From: Sciurus carolinensis | Taxonomy: Eukaryota > Chordata > Mammalia > Rodentia > Sciuridae | NCBI RefSeq assembly: GCF_902686445.1 | Contig: NC_062215.1 | Span: 24,202,750-24,266,749 of the forward strand | DNA: 64,000 bases | Direction: 5' to 3' | Part shown: positions 19,195 through 30,429 of the stretch, piece by piece | Layout of the letters: each line of letters begins with the position of its first letter | Numbering within the stretch: the stretch's first letter is position 1 | Made by a program: the position numbers and the translations under genes | The notes under the pieces: model-generated | What the model was told of the DNA's origin: nothing | Seen by the model: only the letters and a program-made list of their open reading frames with translations | Database searches by the model: none

Positions 19195-19617
19195 AGTATT
19201 CATTCATTTAATAATTATCTACTGGGCACCTATCATATGTGAAGTGCTGGAAAAATTAGATGAACAAGAGAGAAAAAATCCCTGGTCTCACAGACCTTAT
19301 ATTCTAGTGTGTGAAAAAGTGAACATTAGTGGGTATATATATATAAACATATGTGTGCAGAGCATGGCATAGATAACCAACAGAACATTAATGATAAATG
19401 ATACAGAGAAAATAGTTTTATGTCAACATTCAAAGAGACCTGAAATTAGGCATGGTGGCACACATCTGTAAACCCAGCAACTGTGGAGGCTGAGGCAAGA
19501 GGCTGGCAAGTTTGAGACCAGCATCAGCAACTCAGCAAGAACCTGTCTCAAAATAAAAAATAAAAAAGGACTGGGGATGTAGCTCTGGAAAAGTGCCCCT
19601 GGGTTCAATCCCCAGTA

Positions 19618-19654
<37 letters not shown>

Positions 19655-20000
19655 AACTGATAAGCATTTACTAAGAGCCTTATGGAATACAGGGTAATTA
19701 ACTTACCCCTGCTTAGGTACTGAAAGTTCTATCATTATGCAGGAAACCCCTAAGACCCAGGGGGAAATGGGGCCATTTGGTCATCTTGGTAGGACATACA
19801 GACACATGAGGAGGTACAGGCTTCTGAGAAGTCTTTTAAGGGAAAGTAATAATATAATAACAAGTAACAAATAATGCATATAAATAAACAGGCTTAATTC
19901 TCACAACACTCTATTAAGCCCATTTCACAAATGAGTTAACTAAGGCTTACTGAAAAAAATAAAGATTCCCTAACATAAGACAGCTAGCTAGGACTGCAAG
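19195..20000. repeat. Old repeats flanking a composite SINE
   Basis: 19195-19330 resembles an old mammalian interspersed repeat (CACCTATCATATGTGAAGTG). 19446-19620 is a plus-strand composite SINE with a 34-nt A-tail. 19845-20000 is a MIR fragment (AATTCTCACAACACTCTATT, CACAAATGAGTTAACTAAGG). Confidence 0.6.
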
Positions 20001-20065
20001 AAAATACAAACATGCAAAAAAGATAAACAATTCAAGTTAAAGTGAGAGTTAGAAATGATAAAGAG

Positions 20066-20275
20066 TAGCCAGGTGCAGTGGCACACGCCTGTAATCCCAG
20101 CTGCTTGGGAGGCTGAGGCAGAAGGATCCCAAGTTCAAAGCCAGCCTCAGCAACTCAGTGAGACCCTGTCTCAGAATATAAAATAAAAAGGGCTGGGAAT
20201 ATGGCTCGGTGGCTGAGCACCCGTGTTCAATCCCCAAGCCCCCCTTAACCTCACCAAAAAAAGAAAAGAAAAAGA
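20066..20275 (+). mobile_element. Composite B1-like/ID SINE
   Basis: GCCAGGTGCAGTGGCACACG start, ID half GGGCTGGGAATATGGCTCGG, A-rich tail. Little diverged. Confidence 0.85.
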
Positions 20276-20764
20276 AAGAAATGACAACAGTACCATGTAT
20301 TATTTAGTCAAAGAAGTATAATCAATAATATGTAGACACAAAAGCAAGCATTACAGGAGGCTGGAGGAAGAACTGGGTAAGGTGACTGACTAAGGAAGAT
20401 TTTGAAAAGCTGGAAGTGAAGTCAGGCTCTAACAGCATTTGAAAAGGTAGAATGGAGGAGGGAAATTTGGCCTAAGAAACTGATGTGAACAAAAGCAATG
20501 TGATGTTATAAACCAGTTTGAGCTGAAGTAGGCCGAATAGGAAAGTGGTAGGCGAAAATCTTTCTATGAGGTACTCTCCTTAAAACAAAGGTCCAACTCC
20601 TCAGCATGACATCCAATACCCTGGGTGCAACTGTTCTGGATTAACTACACTTCCCTCACAAGATCTAACTCCTGTTAAAACAGAAGACTATTTATTATAA
20701 CATGAACACATACTGCATGTTGTCTCCATATCTTTGTACCATCTATTAAGAAATGTGCCCCTAC

Positions 20765-20965
20765 CCAGATGCAGTGACACATGCTTGTAATTCCAGATCC
20801 TTAGGAGATGGAGACAGAAGGACTGTTGCAGAAGGCCAACCTGGGGAACATAGTGAGACTCACCCATGGAAAAAAAAAAAAAAAAAGAAGAAACAAAAAC
20901 CCAAAGCAGGGTGGTAGCAGTTAGGAATGGGGGTTAAGTGGTCAGCACACCTGGGTTCTATTCTG
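20765..20965 (+). mobile_element. Diverged B1-like SINE
   Basis: CAGATGCAGTGACACATGCT, GGCCAACCTGGGGAACATAG, poly(A), then a weak ID-like part. Confidence 0.6.
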
Positions 20966-21255
20966 TTTAACTTATACTCTCATACACACAATCACACACA
21001 CATACACAAAGTATGCCTCTGTCAAGGACCAACAGTCAGAATCCTACCCTTTCTTCAAGACTGAGCTTAAATGCTATGTCTTCCCCTGGGTTTAGTCCAC
21101 AATGCTTCAAAAGCAAAACCACAAAAAGAAATGCACACACATTTTACCCCATAAATATATAAAATTATTTGTCAATTAAAAGTAAAACTACCAAACAGTA
21201 CAAGATCCCAGACTAGTTCTTGAACTGACAGACAGATGTAAAAGATGGAACTCAC

Positions 21256-21396
21256 AGTCAGGTTCTGGCCAATGGTCTTAATGACTCGAAGTGACTGAAG
21301 ATTAGGACCTCTGGGGGCTGCACCACTTCTGGGGCTTTTGTATCCAAGGCCAGCACACCAAGACCACTGGGTCCCATGGCCATACTGTAGGTGTGT
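21256..21396 (-). other. Possible alternative 5'UTR exon of CBX1
   Basis: A 141-bp non-repetitive island inside the long 5' intron, bounded on the minus strand by a pyrimidine tract with TTCTTAG (acceptor, exon from 21396) and a consensus GTGAGT donor (21250-21255). It contains an in-frame upstream ATG pair and a short open frame of about 40 codons ending in TGA just before the donor. It fits a non-coding, uORF-carrying exon of an alternative CBX1 transcript. It could instead belong to an unrelated non-coding RNA or be a chance pairing of splice motifs. Confidence 0.4.
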
Positions 21397-21473
21397 CTAA
21401 GAAGAAATGAATCTGTAGGCCTCTGGTTTTAATAAATAGTTCACAAACCACCCCCACAAAAAGAGGGAAAATT

Positions 21474-21725
21474 AGGGCTGTGGTGTAGCTCAGTGGTAGA
21501 GTATTCGCCTAGCATGCACCACAAAAAAACAAAAACAAAAACAAAAACCCAGTGACACAGGAAGCTGAGGCTGGATTGTTAGTTCAAGGCCAGCCTGGGC
21601 AACTCAGCATAGATCCTGTCTCAAAATAAAAAAATAAAAAGGGTTGAGGACTTAGCTCAGTGATAGAGTGCCTCTGGGTTTAATACTGGTCCAATAAATA
21701 AATTAACAAACAAACAAACAAAATG
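21474..21725 (+). mobile_element. ID element followed by composite SINE
   Basis: 21474-21520 ID (GGGCTGTGGTGTAGCTCAGT) joined through A-rich tails to a SINE lacking its B1-like start (21540-21720). They lie 77 bp beyond the candidate exon at 21256-21396. Confidence 0.75.
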
Positions 21726-22371
21726 AACTAAAAGCAGAAAGCAAGCATTCACAGGTAATAAAATCCAACTCCCAACCACAACTTCTCAAATACCATAGTT
21801 CTATTAGGCCCTCGAGGTGTTATTAAAGAGAAAGGCAGTGTTTCACAGATCCATTAGGTTGCCCTCTTCTGGTGGTAAAATCAAATGCTAAAGACCAGAA
21901 AGATTTAAAATGTTAGGGAATTCAAATATTGACAAGATTTGAATTTTGTTCATATATAACTAAATTAACCTCAAAAAGGCTATTTGATTTTTCAATAGAC
22001 ACTGTTAGTGGGAAATCTTTACTATCCACTTTATATAAAGGATGATAGACATTTATCAAAGTAGCAAGGGGTGTAGCTCAGTACTAGAGGGCATAGGTTC
22101 TGGGTTCAATTTCAAACACTATCAAGGGAGAAGGTTGGGGGGAGCCAAAAGACTTTCCAAAATTGAGAAATCATTTAGACTGTGGATAGAGTTCAATGGT
22201 AGAGAGCTTGCCTACCATGCATGACAGCGGACTACAAAAAGATTTTAAGGTAACTTTTTGGTTTTGTATTGAAGCCCAGAACCTGGGACCTAAATTTAAA
22301 TGGTCAATTGCAGTTTGCATACCTTTTCAGTATTTAACACCAGGGCAAGTACATTAAAAACTGAGACTTCT

Positions 22372-22570
22372 AGGCATGGTGGTGCACACCTGTAATCCCA
22401 GAGAATCGGGAAATTGAGGCAGGAGGATCACAAGTTTGAGGCCAGTCTCAGCAATTTAGTGAGGCCCTAAGCAACTTAGTGAGAACTTGTCTCAAAATAA
22501 AAAAGGCTGAGGATGTAGCTCAGGGTAAAGAGCTCTTGGGTTCAAACCCCAGTACCAAGGGGGGCAGGTG
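22372..22570 (+). mobile_element. Composite B1-like/ID SINE
   Basis: CTAGGCATGGTGGTGCACAC start and an ID half ending CAAACCCCAGTACCAAGG. Two ID-like scraps precede it at about 22062-22125 and 22175-22240. Confidence 0.75.
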
Positions 22571-22894
22571 GCGGTTAGAAATAAGAGGCTACACATTATT
22601 TACATGTTTGATGAAAAACAATTTAGGCTACTAAACCTATGAAGAAAAATGTCACCCCAGGGAAAACCTGAAATGACTTAAGATCTACTGCCCTGAAACT
22701 TCATTAAGATGAAACTTGTTCCAATACAGGTGTTTTTCAATCATATCACTTTCAAGAAGGCACTGGGGGGGTGGGGGGTGGACATAGGAACTAATTTCCC
22801 CACTGTATTCACACATCTATTTCAAAACCCTGTACCTTTTAGAACTATTCCAAACTGCTGCCGACATGATTCTTCATCATACTTGAGGATTTCT

Positions 22895-23875
22895 GTTTTT
22901 TTTTTTTTTTTGTACCAGGGACCACTGAGCCACATCTCCAGGCAGTTTTTTTTTTGTTGTTGTTGTTGTTAATTTTGCGACAGGGTCTCACTAAGTTACT
23001 GAGGCTGGTGTTGAACCTGTGATCCTCCTGCCAGCCTCTGGAGTGGCTGGGTTTATACGTGTGCCACTGTGCCCAGCACACTTGAGGATTATCTTTTCCG
23101 TGGGTAAAGGTGTAGAGGTTCTAGTATAACTCATTTTTTGTGTAAATTCCACCTCAACTGAATTATACCAGTATGCCTAGATGTAACACCAATCCATAAA
23201 AAACCATGTGAAGCTTTGAAAAACAGGTAAAATACTGCTCCCTCTATATTCAACATTTCCAACAATCTGGTTGACTTAAAAAAAGCAGGGTGTGGTGGTG
23301 CACTTGTAATTCCAGTGGCTTAGGAGGCTGAGGCAGGAGGATACCAAATTCAAAGCCAGCCTCAGTAATTTAGAGAGACCCTGTCTCAAAATAAAATATA
23401 AAAAGGGCTGGGGATGTGATTCAGTGGTTAAGTCCCCATGTTTTCAATCCCTGGTACAAAAAAGTAAAACCAAGAAAAAAACTCAAACTTACATTCCCTT
23501 TTTGCCTACCAATTTCCCACGCCATTCCATAATCACTATCTCACCATGTTCCTTAACTATTAATTCATCTATGCATTTTGCAATTTCACTACCTTTTGTG
23601 AGACCAGTAACAATTCCAGTTAAAAAATGTATGGAACTAATTATGAATTAACTCAAGAGTTGCACTTGGACTTTTTATTTTTAAATCCCCAAAGGAGTCA
23701 TGGAGTGAAGGTTGTAAAAAAAAAAAAAAAGATCTTGGAGCCGGGTGCGGTGGCATGCACCTATAGTCCCGGTCCTTGGGAGGCTGAGGCAGGATGATCG
23801 CTCTCAACCAGGAGTTCGAAATCAGCCTGGGTAACACAGCGAGACCCCGGTCTCAAAACAAAACAAACAAAACAG
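22895..23875. mobile_element. SINEs: 22895-23085 (-), 23285-23470 (+), 23735-23875 (+)
   Basis: The first carries a (TTG)n stretch in its linker. The second is complete. The third is a B1-like monomer with CpG-rich, little-diverged sequence (GCCGGGTGCGGTGGCATGCA) and is probably the youngest. Confidence 0.8.
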
Positions 23876-24329
23876 CTGGGAAAGTAAAGAAAGTTTCACC
23901 CCAGGCTGTTGTTACAGACTCCCCACCGTAAGAACCCATAAGAAAGCAAGGGCGGATGTTTCTCTCCCTTTCTGTTCCACACCTTACTGGAATACTCTCC
24001 GAACCTCCGCCCTACTTACCTTAGGGCTTCGCCCTCTCTAAAGCAAGGCTAAACAAATCTCTGACCCTTACCCTCACCAATTTATTCAACAGATCTCCTC
24101 CCCCATCAGCACACCTTGGAATGCCCAGCCCCCTCTTCCAATTTACTCGAAGTTACTTCTTTGTAGCTCTGCAAACGAAATTCCTTGGACAGTCTCCACC
24201 CGACCCGATATCCTCAGGTTATGTTTCTAAACCTCGGTCTGGAAGCCCCAGTCATGCACTTTCAAGCATCAAGCCTGTTCCCTTCCCAGTTTCCTGAAGT
24301 GTTTCTACTCTAGCCCAACCTCCGGGTCG

Positions 24330-24960
24330 CCCACCCAACCCAAGAACCATTGTTTCGGTCTACCCGGACCCCAAAGAGCGACTTACCCCCTCAAGCCCCA
24401 AAGCTCGGCCCACACCGAATCGCTTCAACCTCTCGCTCAGGAGTCACCGCCCCGCCCTCTCCATCCATCACGCAGCTGGCGCCAGACCCCTCAGCGCCAG
24501 GCAGAGAGCCCCGCGCGCGGGAAGGACCGCAGGGCACTGGGTTCGGGCGCGTTCCGCTCTCCTACACACCGCAGCCCGAGCGCGGCCCCACACCTAGGGC
24601 TCCCGCCACCGCCGCGCCCCCTCCCCCTTCCCTCCGAGGGCCCTTCACCTCAGAGCAGCGCCCAAGAGTCCAGGAGGAATCGGTGTCGCGCCACTAGCGC
24701 GTCGCGTCGGGCCAGCCGGGGTAGTGGCGCCCAGGAAAGCAACAAGCCGGGTGGCCACAGTCGAAGCCCTAGCTGAAGCGGCGTACCGCAGGCCCAGGCC
24801 AACGGCCCTCCCCTCAGCCGAACAAAAGAGCCTCGCACTCTTCGCTGCCCGCCGCACGCACCGCGCAGGCGCGACGACCTGCCGCAGGGCACTATGGGAC
24901 TTAGAGTCTGTCCTAGACTACAAGTACCGGGGTGCCACGCGCGCTGCCTGTGAGGATGGT
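24330..24960. promoter_or_regulatory. CpG-island promoter of CBX1
   Basis: GC-rich and CpG-dense block in otherwise AT-rich, repeat-rich DNA, at the 5' end of CBX1. Visible motifs are an NRF1-like GCGCAGGCGC (24863-24872) and two ZNF143/SBS-like sites in opposite orientation: 24889-24907 read on the minus strand and ACTACAAGT at 24917-24925 on the plus strand. This composition is typical of a TATA-less housekeeping promoter. Long open frames on both strands here (for example 24350-24697 plus and 24650-24892 minus) are expected in GC-rich DNA and are not called as genes. Confidence 0.8.
24649..24880 (-). other. CBX1: Candidate CBX1 non-coding first exon
   Basis: Within the CpG island, a donor-like GAG|GTGAAG (intron from 24648 downwards) ends a GC-rich segment that would begin near an NRF1-like GCGCAGGCGC at 24863-24872. 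The splice to the coding exon at 11829 would remove an intron of about 12.8 kb. Two other good donors on the same strand lie downstream: GTAAGT with exon end at 24387, and AAG|GTAAGT with exon end at 24020. Either could define alternative first exons. The start site is inferred and no TATA box is seen. Confidence 0.45.
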
Positions 24961-25289
24961 AGGGCGTCTGGGATTTTAAGCTGCGAAGGCGGAGTTACTA
25001 GTTTAGAACGTTGCTACCTAGAAAACTAGAACGTGTGACTTCACAAGGGAGTACCTGATGCTTTGTCCGAAAAGCTGTCTACTTCTGAGCAGTTCTGTAG
25101 TTCACATCTTCGACATTTTTCGATTTTAAAAGGTTCTTTCCCAGAGTTTTATCAACTCTCCGCCTCCCTGAATCTCCAGTAACCCCTGTAATCCTCAATC
25201 TCTGCCTCATTAACTCCTCTATTCCTCAACATTAAGAATACTTCGACTCCGAGGCCGCCCCAGAAAAAGAATTGGAGGCGGGGGGCGGG

Positions 25290-25835
25290 GAAGCCGGGTA
25301 TGGTGGCTCACGCCTGTAATCCCAGCGATCAGGAAGGCTGAGGCAGGAGGATCTCAAATTTGAGGTCAGCCTCAGCAATTTATCCAGTCCCTAAGCAACT
25401 TAGGCCCAGTCTCAAAATAAAAAATGGAAAGGACTGGGGATGTAGCTCAGTAGTTAAATGCCCTGGGTACAAAATCTCTGGTACAAAAATAAAAACAAGC
25501 AAACAAAAACCAATATCGATTTTGAATATTGTTTGAGATTAAATAGGTTTAGTTCTTTTCCCATCAGAATAGTGATATTTAAGTTATTCAAACTCAGAGT
25601 TTCTTTTTCTTTAAGGGTAACTTTGACTCAGTCATAATAATCTTGTTCAATAATATGTAAAGTGGCATTGCTAATGCCCACAGGAAATGCATCTGTCATA
25701 TCAATTTATATATATGTACATATATATTATATAATAACTTTTTAAACATTTTTATGTGGTGTTGAGAATCGAATCCAGGGCCTCACCTGTGCTAGGTGAG
25801 CGCCCTACCACTGACCTCCAACCCCAGCCCCTATC
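25290..25835. mobile_element. Composite SINE (+) and ID with AT-rich tail (-)
   Basis: 25290-25500: GCCGGGTATGGTGGCTCACG with ID half. 25720-25835: AAACATTTTTATGTGGTGTTGAG ... CAACCCCAGCCC in reverse. Confidence 0.8.
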
Positions 25836-25894
25836 ATAGTAATTTCTAAAGTCACATGTAATGTAGGGAAGGGAAAAAGTATGATGTTGCAAAA

Positions 25895-26000
25895 AGAACA
25901 GGGCTTAAGAATTAGGATGAACTAGATTCAATGTCTCTACTATTTGCCTGTTTTGTAACCTTGGACAAGTTGCTTAACTTCTCTGAAGCTCGGCCTCCAA
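25895..26000 (+). mobile_element. MIR fragment
   Basis: TTGTAACCTTGGACAAGTTG and CTTAACTTCTCTGAAGC match the conserved core of MIR. Confidence 0.7.
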
Positions 26001-26024
26001 GAAAATCTGAAAAGCATGATTTTT

Positions 26025-26930
26025 ATTTATTTATGTTTTTGGTACCAGGGATTGAACCCGAGGCGCTTAACCACTGAGCCACATCCCCCAGCACTTTTTA
26101 TTTTGAGACAGGGTCTCGCTAAATCAGAAATTGATTTTGAACCTGCCATACTCCATGCATCAGCCTCCTCGAGTAGCTGGGATTACAGAAATGTGTCACT
26201 ATACCCAGAAGCTCTTTCTATTTTATATTTTGAGACAGGGTCTAAGGTGCTTAAAGTCTCCCTATTTTGCTGGGACTGGAATTTGCGGTACTCCTGCCTC
26301 AGCTACCTGAGTTGCTGGGATTACAGGTATAGCTACGAAGCCACCAACCCAATTCCTTTCTTTTATTCATTTTCTTTTTTTTCTTTCTTTTTCTTTTTGA
26401 CACTGGGGATTAAGCCCAGGGGTGTCTTACTACTAAGCTACATCCCCAGTTCTTTTGTTTTTTTATGTTTTTGAGATGGGATCTCAGTTGCTGAAGCGGG
26501 CTTCAAACTTGTGATTCTCCTGCCTCAGTCTCCCAATTTGCTGAAATTATAGGCATGCATCATCACGATCAACTCTTTAACACATTTCTGTGGAATTAAC
26601 AGTAATGTTGGATAAAGGGAATGGCATATCAGTTGGCACTCAGGAGATGGTTATTTTAGGTACAGAAGACAGCTCCTTCTGAGATGTTGATTTAAGGGCA
26701 TGGAACGTACAGAACTTTTTTTGGGGGGGGGTTCTAGGATTAAATTCAGGGGCACTTGACCACTGAGCTACATCCCCAGCCCTATTTTATATTTTATTTA
26801 GAGACAAGGTCTCAATGAATTACTTAGCACCTCGCTTTTGCTGAGGCTGACTTTGAACTCGTGATCCTCCTGCCTCAGCCTCCCCAGCCACTGGGATTAC
26901 AGGCGTGTGCCACTGTGCCCATTTTCCCAA
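26025..26930 (-). mobile_element. Run of four minus-strand SINEs
   Basis: 26025-26205, 26215-26345 (left part only), 26375-26575 and 26720-26930. The long plus-strand frame through 26016-26474 is made entirely of reversed SINE sequence. Confidence 0.8.
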
Positions 26931-27261
26931 CAATGTTTGAAATTCTTTGTTTCATTGTGACTACTACTTTAAATTCTATTGTTAAAGAATTATTCATTTG
27001 ATGTTAACAAGTACCCTCTTTTCAAAGGCAAATACACTTAAGAGGCATCTCTTCTCTTTCCCTCTTCTGGTCTTTCTGATTCTCAAGGTGACTTTCTAGT
27101 GCTATCTGAACTCTAATTAAAATGTGCATTTACCAGATAATGCACCCATATCCCTGACTGATTTTTTTTTTTTTTTTGGTATGAAGAGGTATGATTTGAT
27201 ATCAGACATTCTTAAAACCAAAAAAAAAAAAAAGAAAAAAAGAAAAAGAAATTCTTAAAAC

Positions 27262-27460
27262 CAGGTCAGGCACCAGAGCACGTGCATGTAACACCAGTGA
27301 CTCAGGAGGCTGAGGTAGAGGAGAACAAGTCTGAGGCTAAACTGGGCAATTTAGCGAGACCCTGTCTCAACATAAAAAATAAAAAGAGCTGAGGATGTAG
27401 CTGAGTTGTAAAGCCTTAAATTCAATTCCCAGTAACACACACACACACACACACACACAA
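27262..27460 (+). mobile_element. Composite SINE ending in (CA)n
   Basis: CAGGTCAGGCACCAGAGCAC start, TAAAAAGAGCTGAGGATGTAG ID half, with the tail grown into about 13 CA units (27435-27460). Confidence 0.75.
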
Positions 27461-27644
27461 ACAAACAAAAAATCGGAAATGCTTGGGATGAGAAGTACTT
27501 TGGATTTTGGAATATTTGTACATACATAATATTTTGGGGATGGGACCCAAACCTAAACACATTCACAAGACACCACGAATTTATGTTCATACGTCTCTTA
27601 TACACATAGCCTGAAGCTATTTTATACAATATTCTTAAAGCGTC

Positions 27645-27995
27645 TGCATTTTTTTTTTTTTTTGGTGCCGGGGATCAAACCCAGGGCCTTGTGCTTATAA
27701 AGCAAGCACTCTACCAACTGAGCTATATCCCCAGCCCAAGGTATCTGCATTTTGACTGCAACTTTGCCATCTGTCTCATGAGTTTGGGTGTGGAATTTTT
27801 TTTTTTTTCACTTTTTTGGTATGGGGATTGAACCCTGGGGTGCTTTACCACTGAACTACTTTTCCAGTCCTTTGTGTTTTGTTTAATTTTGAGACAGGGT
27901 CTCACTAAATTCCTGAGGCTGGCCTCAAACCTGTGATCTCCTGCTTCCACCTCCTGAGTCATTGGGATTAAGAGCATACACCACTCAGCATGCCT
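27645..27995 (-). mobile_element. ID element and composite SINE, minus strand
   Basis: 27645-27740: poly(T), then GGTGCCGGGGATCAAACCCA ... CCCCAGCCC. 27805-27995: full composite SINE in reverse. Confidence 0.8.
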
Positions 27996-28126
27996 GACTC
28001 AGGTGTGGAATTTTCTACCTGTGGCATCATGTTGATGCCCCCCAAATTTTGGATTGTGGAGCATTTCAGAGTTTAGAATTTTGGATTAGAGATGTTCAAC
28101 CTGTAATTGTGTCATTTTCTAGCATT

Positions 28127-28723
28127 TCAAGTATGGTAGTGTCACAAGCAGTGAATAAGAGAGGAATCGAGTTTGGTTCCAACAAGTGGATTTTATTCAT
28201 GCAATACACACTCAATTTACCATTCCCAATAATAGCAAGTCATCTTAACATTCCTAATAATAGCAAGTAACAAATATATTAAAGATTCACCCTCTTATTC
28301 ACCTAGAGTCCAGTCCACACGGACTTACTCAATGCAATGGCTCTTAGCCAAGTAGTCAGTCAATAAGACTGAAGGGATTCTTCTCAGCCTTTCTCAGCTC
28401 CTCAGATGTCCTTGGACGTCCTCGGATGGTACTATGAGTCGGAGGCTGGATGTTCAGGATGGCAGTTGTCGCTGGAGCGGTGGTTAGTCGTCCAGGCTTG
28501 GTAACAGTGGTCAATTGGTGATCACCGATGGTGTGGACAGCTGGGGCAGTCAAGTGACAGAGCGATGTGAAGACCTCTGGTCGCAGTGCTGCTGACCATT
28601 TGCTCCAAAAGTCCAGGGGTTTAAGTAGTGATTTTTAGTCTAGTCATGTTCTGGTCTCATAGATAAAGGTTCATATTGACATTGGTCAGGAGTATCAGCC
28701 TGCCACACACCCACCATACTTGA
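28127..28723 (-). mobile_element. Solo LTR-like element
   Basis: About 600 bp, unrelated to the SINEs, with inverted ends (CAAGTATGGT at 28128-28137 and ACCATACTTG at 28713-28722). On the minus strand a CTTAAACCCC stretch could act as a TATA-like box, and AATAAA lies about 65 bp from the far end (plus-strand tttatt 28192-28197), the layout of an ERV U3-R-U5. No gag/pol-like reading frame is present. A non-autonomous DNA transposon is the alternative, because the inverted ends are longer than most LTRs show. No convincing target-site duplication was found. Confidence 0.5.
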
Positions 28724-28869
28724 CAAGCCCAGGCAAATACCAAATACAACTTATTATCACTACATGACACACAACTATAGCAATTCCTATTATTTTCCTT
28801 GTCTCGTTACAGGTAGTATTAGTTCCACTATCAAAAGTTAGAAATACTGTTAAAAAAATAAGCTAGTAT

Positions 28870-29225
28870 GTAGAGCATGGCAATGTGCCCCTCTAGGTCC
28901 AGCTACTCAGGAGGCTGAACTCAGGAATTTGAGACCAGTCTATGCAACATAAAATGTGATTCCATCTCAAAATAAATAAGCTAGAGGTAGGGTACCACCT
29001 GTTTATGAAGCCTATTTAATACTCAAATTATTTAGTGAATTTATTTCAAAACATTTTAAGAAATTTGAGGCGGGGGTACTGGGGATGTAACTCAGGGGCA
29101 AAGTACCACTGAGTTACATCCCCAGCCTTCACTAAGTGCTGAAGCTGGCCTTGAATTTGCAATCCTCCTGTCTCAGCCTCCAGAGTCACTGAGATTACAG
29201 GCCTGAGTCACCGTGCCTGCCTATC
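28870..29225. mobile_element. SINEs: 28870-28990 (+, diverged) and 29070-29225 (-)
   Basis: The first keeps only a B1-like part (GCTACTCAGGAGGCTGAACT). The second runs GGGGTACTGGGGATGTAACTC into CAGCCTCCAGAGTCACTGAG in reverse. Confidence 0.65.
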
Positions 29226-29419
29226 TTAAAACATTTATTGAACAATGGAAGGGGCAATGATGCTAAGCCCTCACATTCATTATATATAAGCTCCAGGCAG
29301 TCAGGGTATTTTCTTGTTTGCTTCACTACTTTATTCATTTTAATGCTAAAACAGAGTTCAGTCTACAGGAAAGACAATATTTGCTGAATTAATGAGTACT
29401 TTCTGTAGATATATTCTGT

Positions 29420-29660
29420 GGAGGTGGTTCTTGATGTGCAGTTCACAGACTCTGAGAGTGCCTGAGGTTTCATGGGATCTGTGTGGTGAAAAACTATTTT
29501 CATCATATTAAGACTTTATTTGCTCTTTTTCACTGTGTTGACATTTCCACTGGTATTCCAAAAGCAACAGTGGATGGAACTGCCAGCACCTTTGCATGAA
29601 TCAAGGTCCAATTTGTGCTAGAATCATTATACTCTGTACTGCCACACCCATGCAATGAAA
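29420..29660. mobile_element. Old hAT-like DNA transposon remnant
   Basis: TTTTTCACTGTGTTGACATTT, CAAAAGCAACAGTGG and GCATGAATCAAGG follow the order of an old mammalian repeat that I associate with the hAT/Charlie group. The assignment is from memory and uncertain. Confidence 0.4.
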
Positions 29661-29681
29661 GAATTAAAAAGACTACTTTTG

Positions 29682-29755
29682 GGGCCGGGGATGTAGTTCA
29701 CTGGTAGAGGGTTTGCCTGTTATGTGCCAGGTCCTGCATTCAATCATTGGTACTG

Positions 29756-29796
<41 letters not shown>

Positions 29797-29820
29797 TAAT
29801 TAAATTAAAATAAAAAGTGT
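29682..29820 (+). mobile_element. ID element with 33-nt A-tail
   Basis: GGGGCCGGGGATGTAGTTCA ... GTCCTGCATTCAATCATTGG, pure A-tract at 29759-29791, then an ATTA-rich stretch. Confidence 0.8.
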
Positions 29821-29919
29821 AGTTTCACTTTACAAGGAAATGCAGTAACAATTAATTATTATTAATTATAATATTAAGGAAGCATCAATAATAATTAATT
29901 TTATGAAATTAACTTCACC

Positions 29920-30165
29920 TAACTTTTTTTTTTTTTTTGGTACCAGGGGTGCTTAACCACTGAGCCACATCCCCAACCCTTAAAAAAAAATTTTTTTTTT
30001 TTTAAATTTGAGACAGAGTCTTGCTTAATTGCTGAGGCTGGCTTGGAATTTATGATCCTCCTGCCTCAGGACAACTTTTTCCTTGATAATATCTTTGCTA
30101 AAATTAAATTTAAACAGCCTCTGAAGCTGTTGGAATTACACACCTATGCCACCCATGCCAGGCTT
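29920..30165 (-). mobile_element. SINE (-) interrupted by a 48-bp foreign segment
   Basis: The reversed composite SINE reads GGTACCAGGGGTGCTTAACC to CTGCCTCAG at 30069 and resumes with CCTCTGAAGCTG at 30118. The 30070-30117 segment does not belong to the SINE and nearly matches 31162-31209. Confidence 0.8.
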
Positions 30166-30429
30166 GTTGAGTTTTGGTAACATCAAAGAAGAGTATTTGC
30201 AATTGTTGAAGAAGGCTAAAAATAGTCCTCTGTTTTTCATCTATGTTCGTGTTAGGGTAGTCTTAGTGTACCAGAAAAACAGCACAACAGAGAGAATGGG
30301 GAAGCAAATAGGAGACTCCAGTTGTCTACTATTAAAATAGACATTAAAGAGATTTGCAAAGTTTATTACAGTGCTATTCTTTTTGTGACTCTTTTTCATA
30401 ATTTAGTTCATAAAACATTAACATACAAT

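Noticed and set aside
24350..25029. Several 70-115 codon frames on both strands at the CBX1 promoter
   Set aside because: GC-rich CpG-island sequence opens all frames; Ala/Pro/Arg-rich and without recognisable family.
26016..26474. 152-codon frame
   Set aside because: Entirely made of reversed SINE sequence; the same peptide patterns recur wherever the SINE is open.
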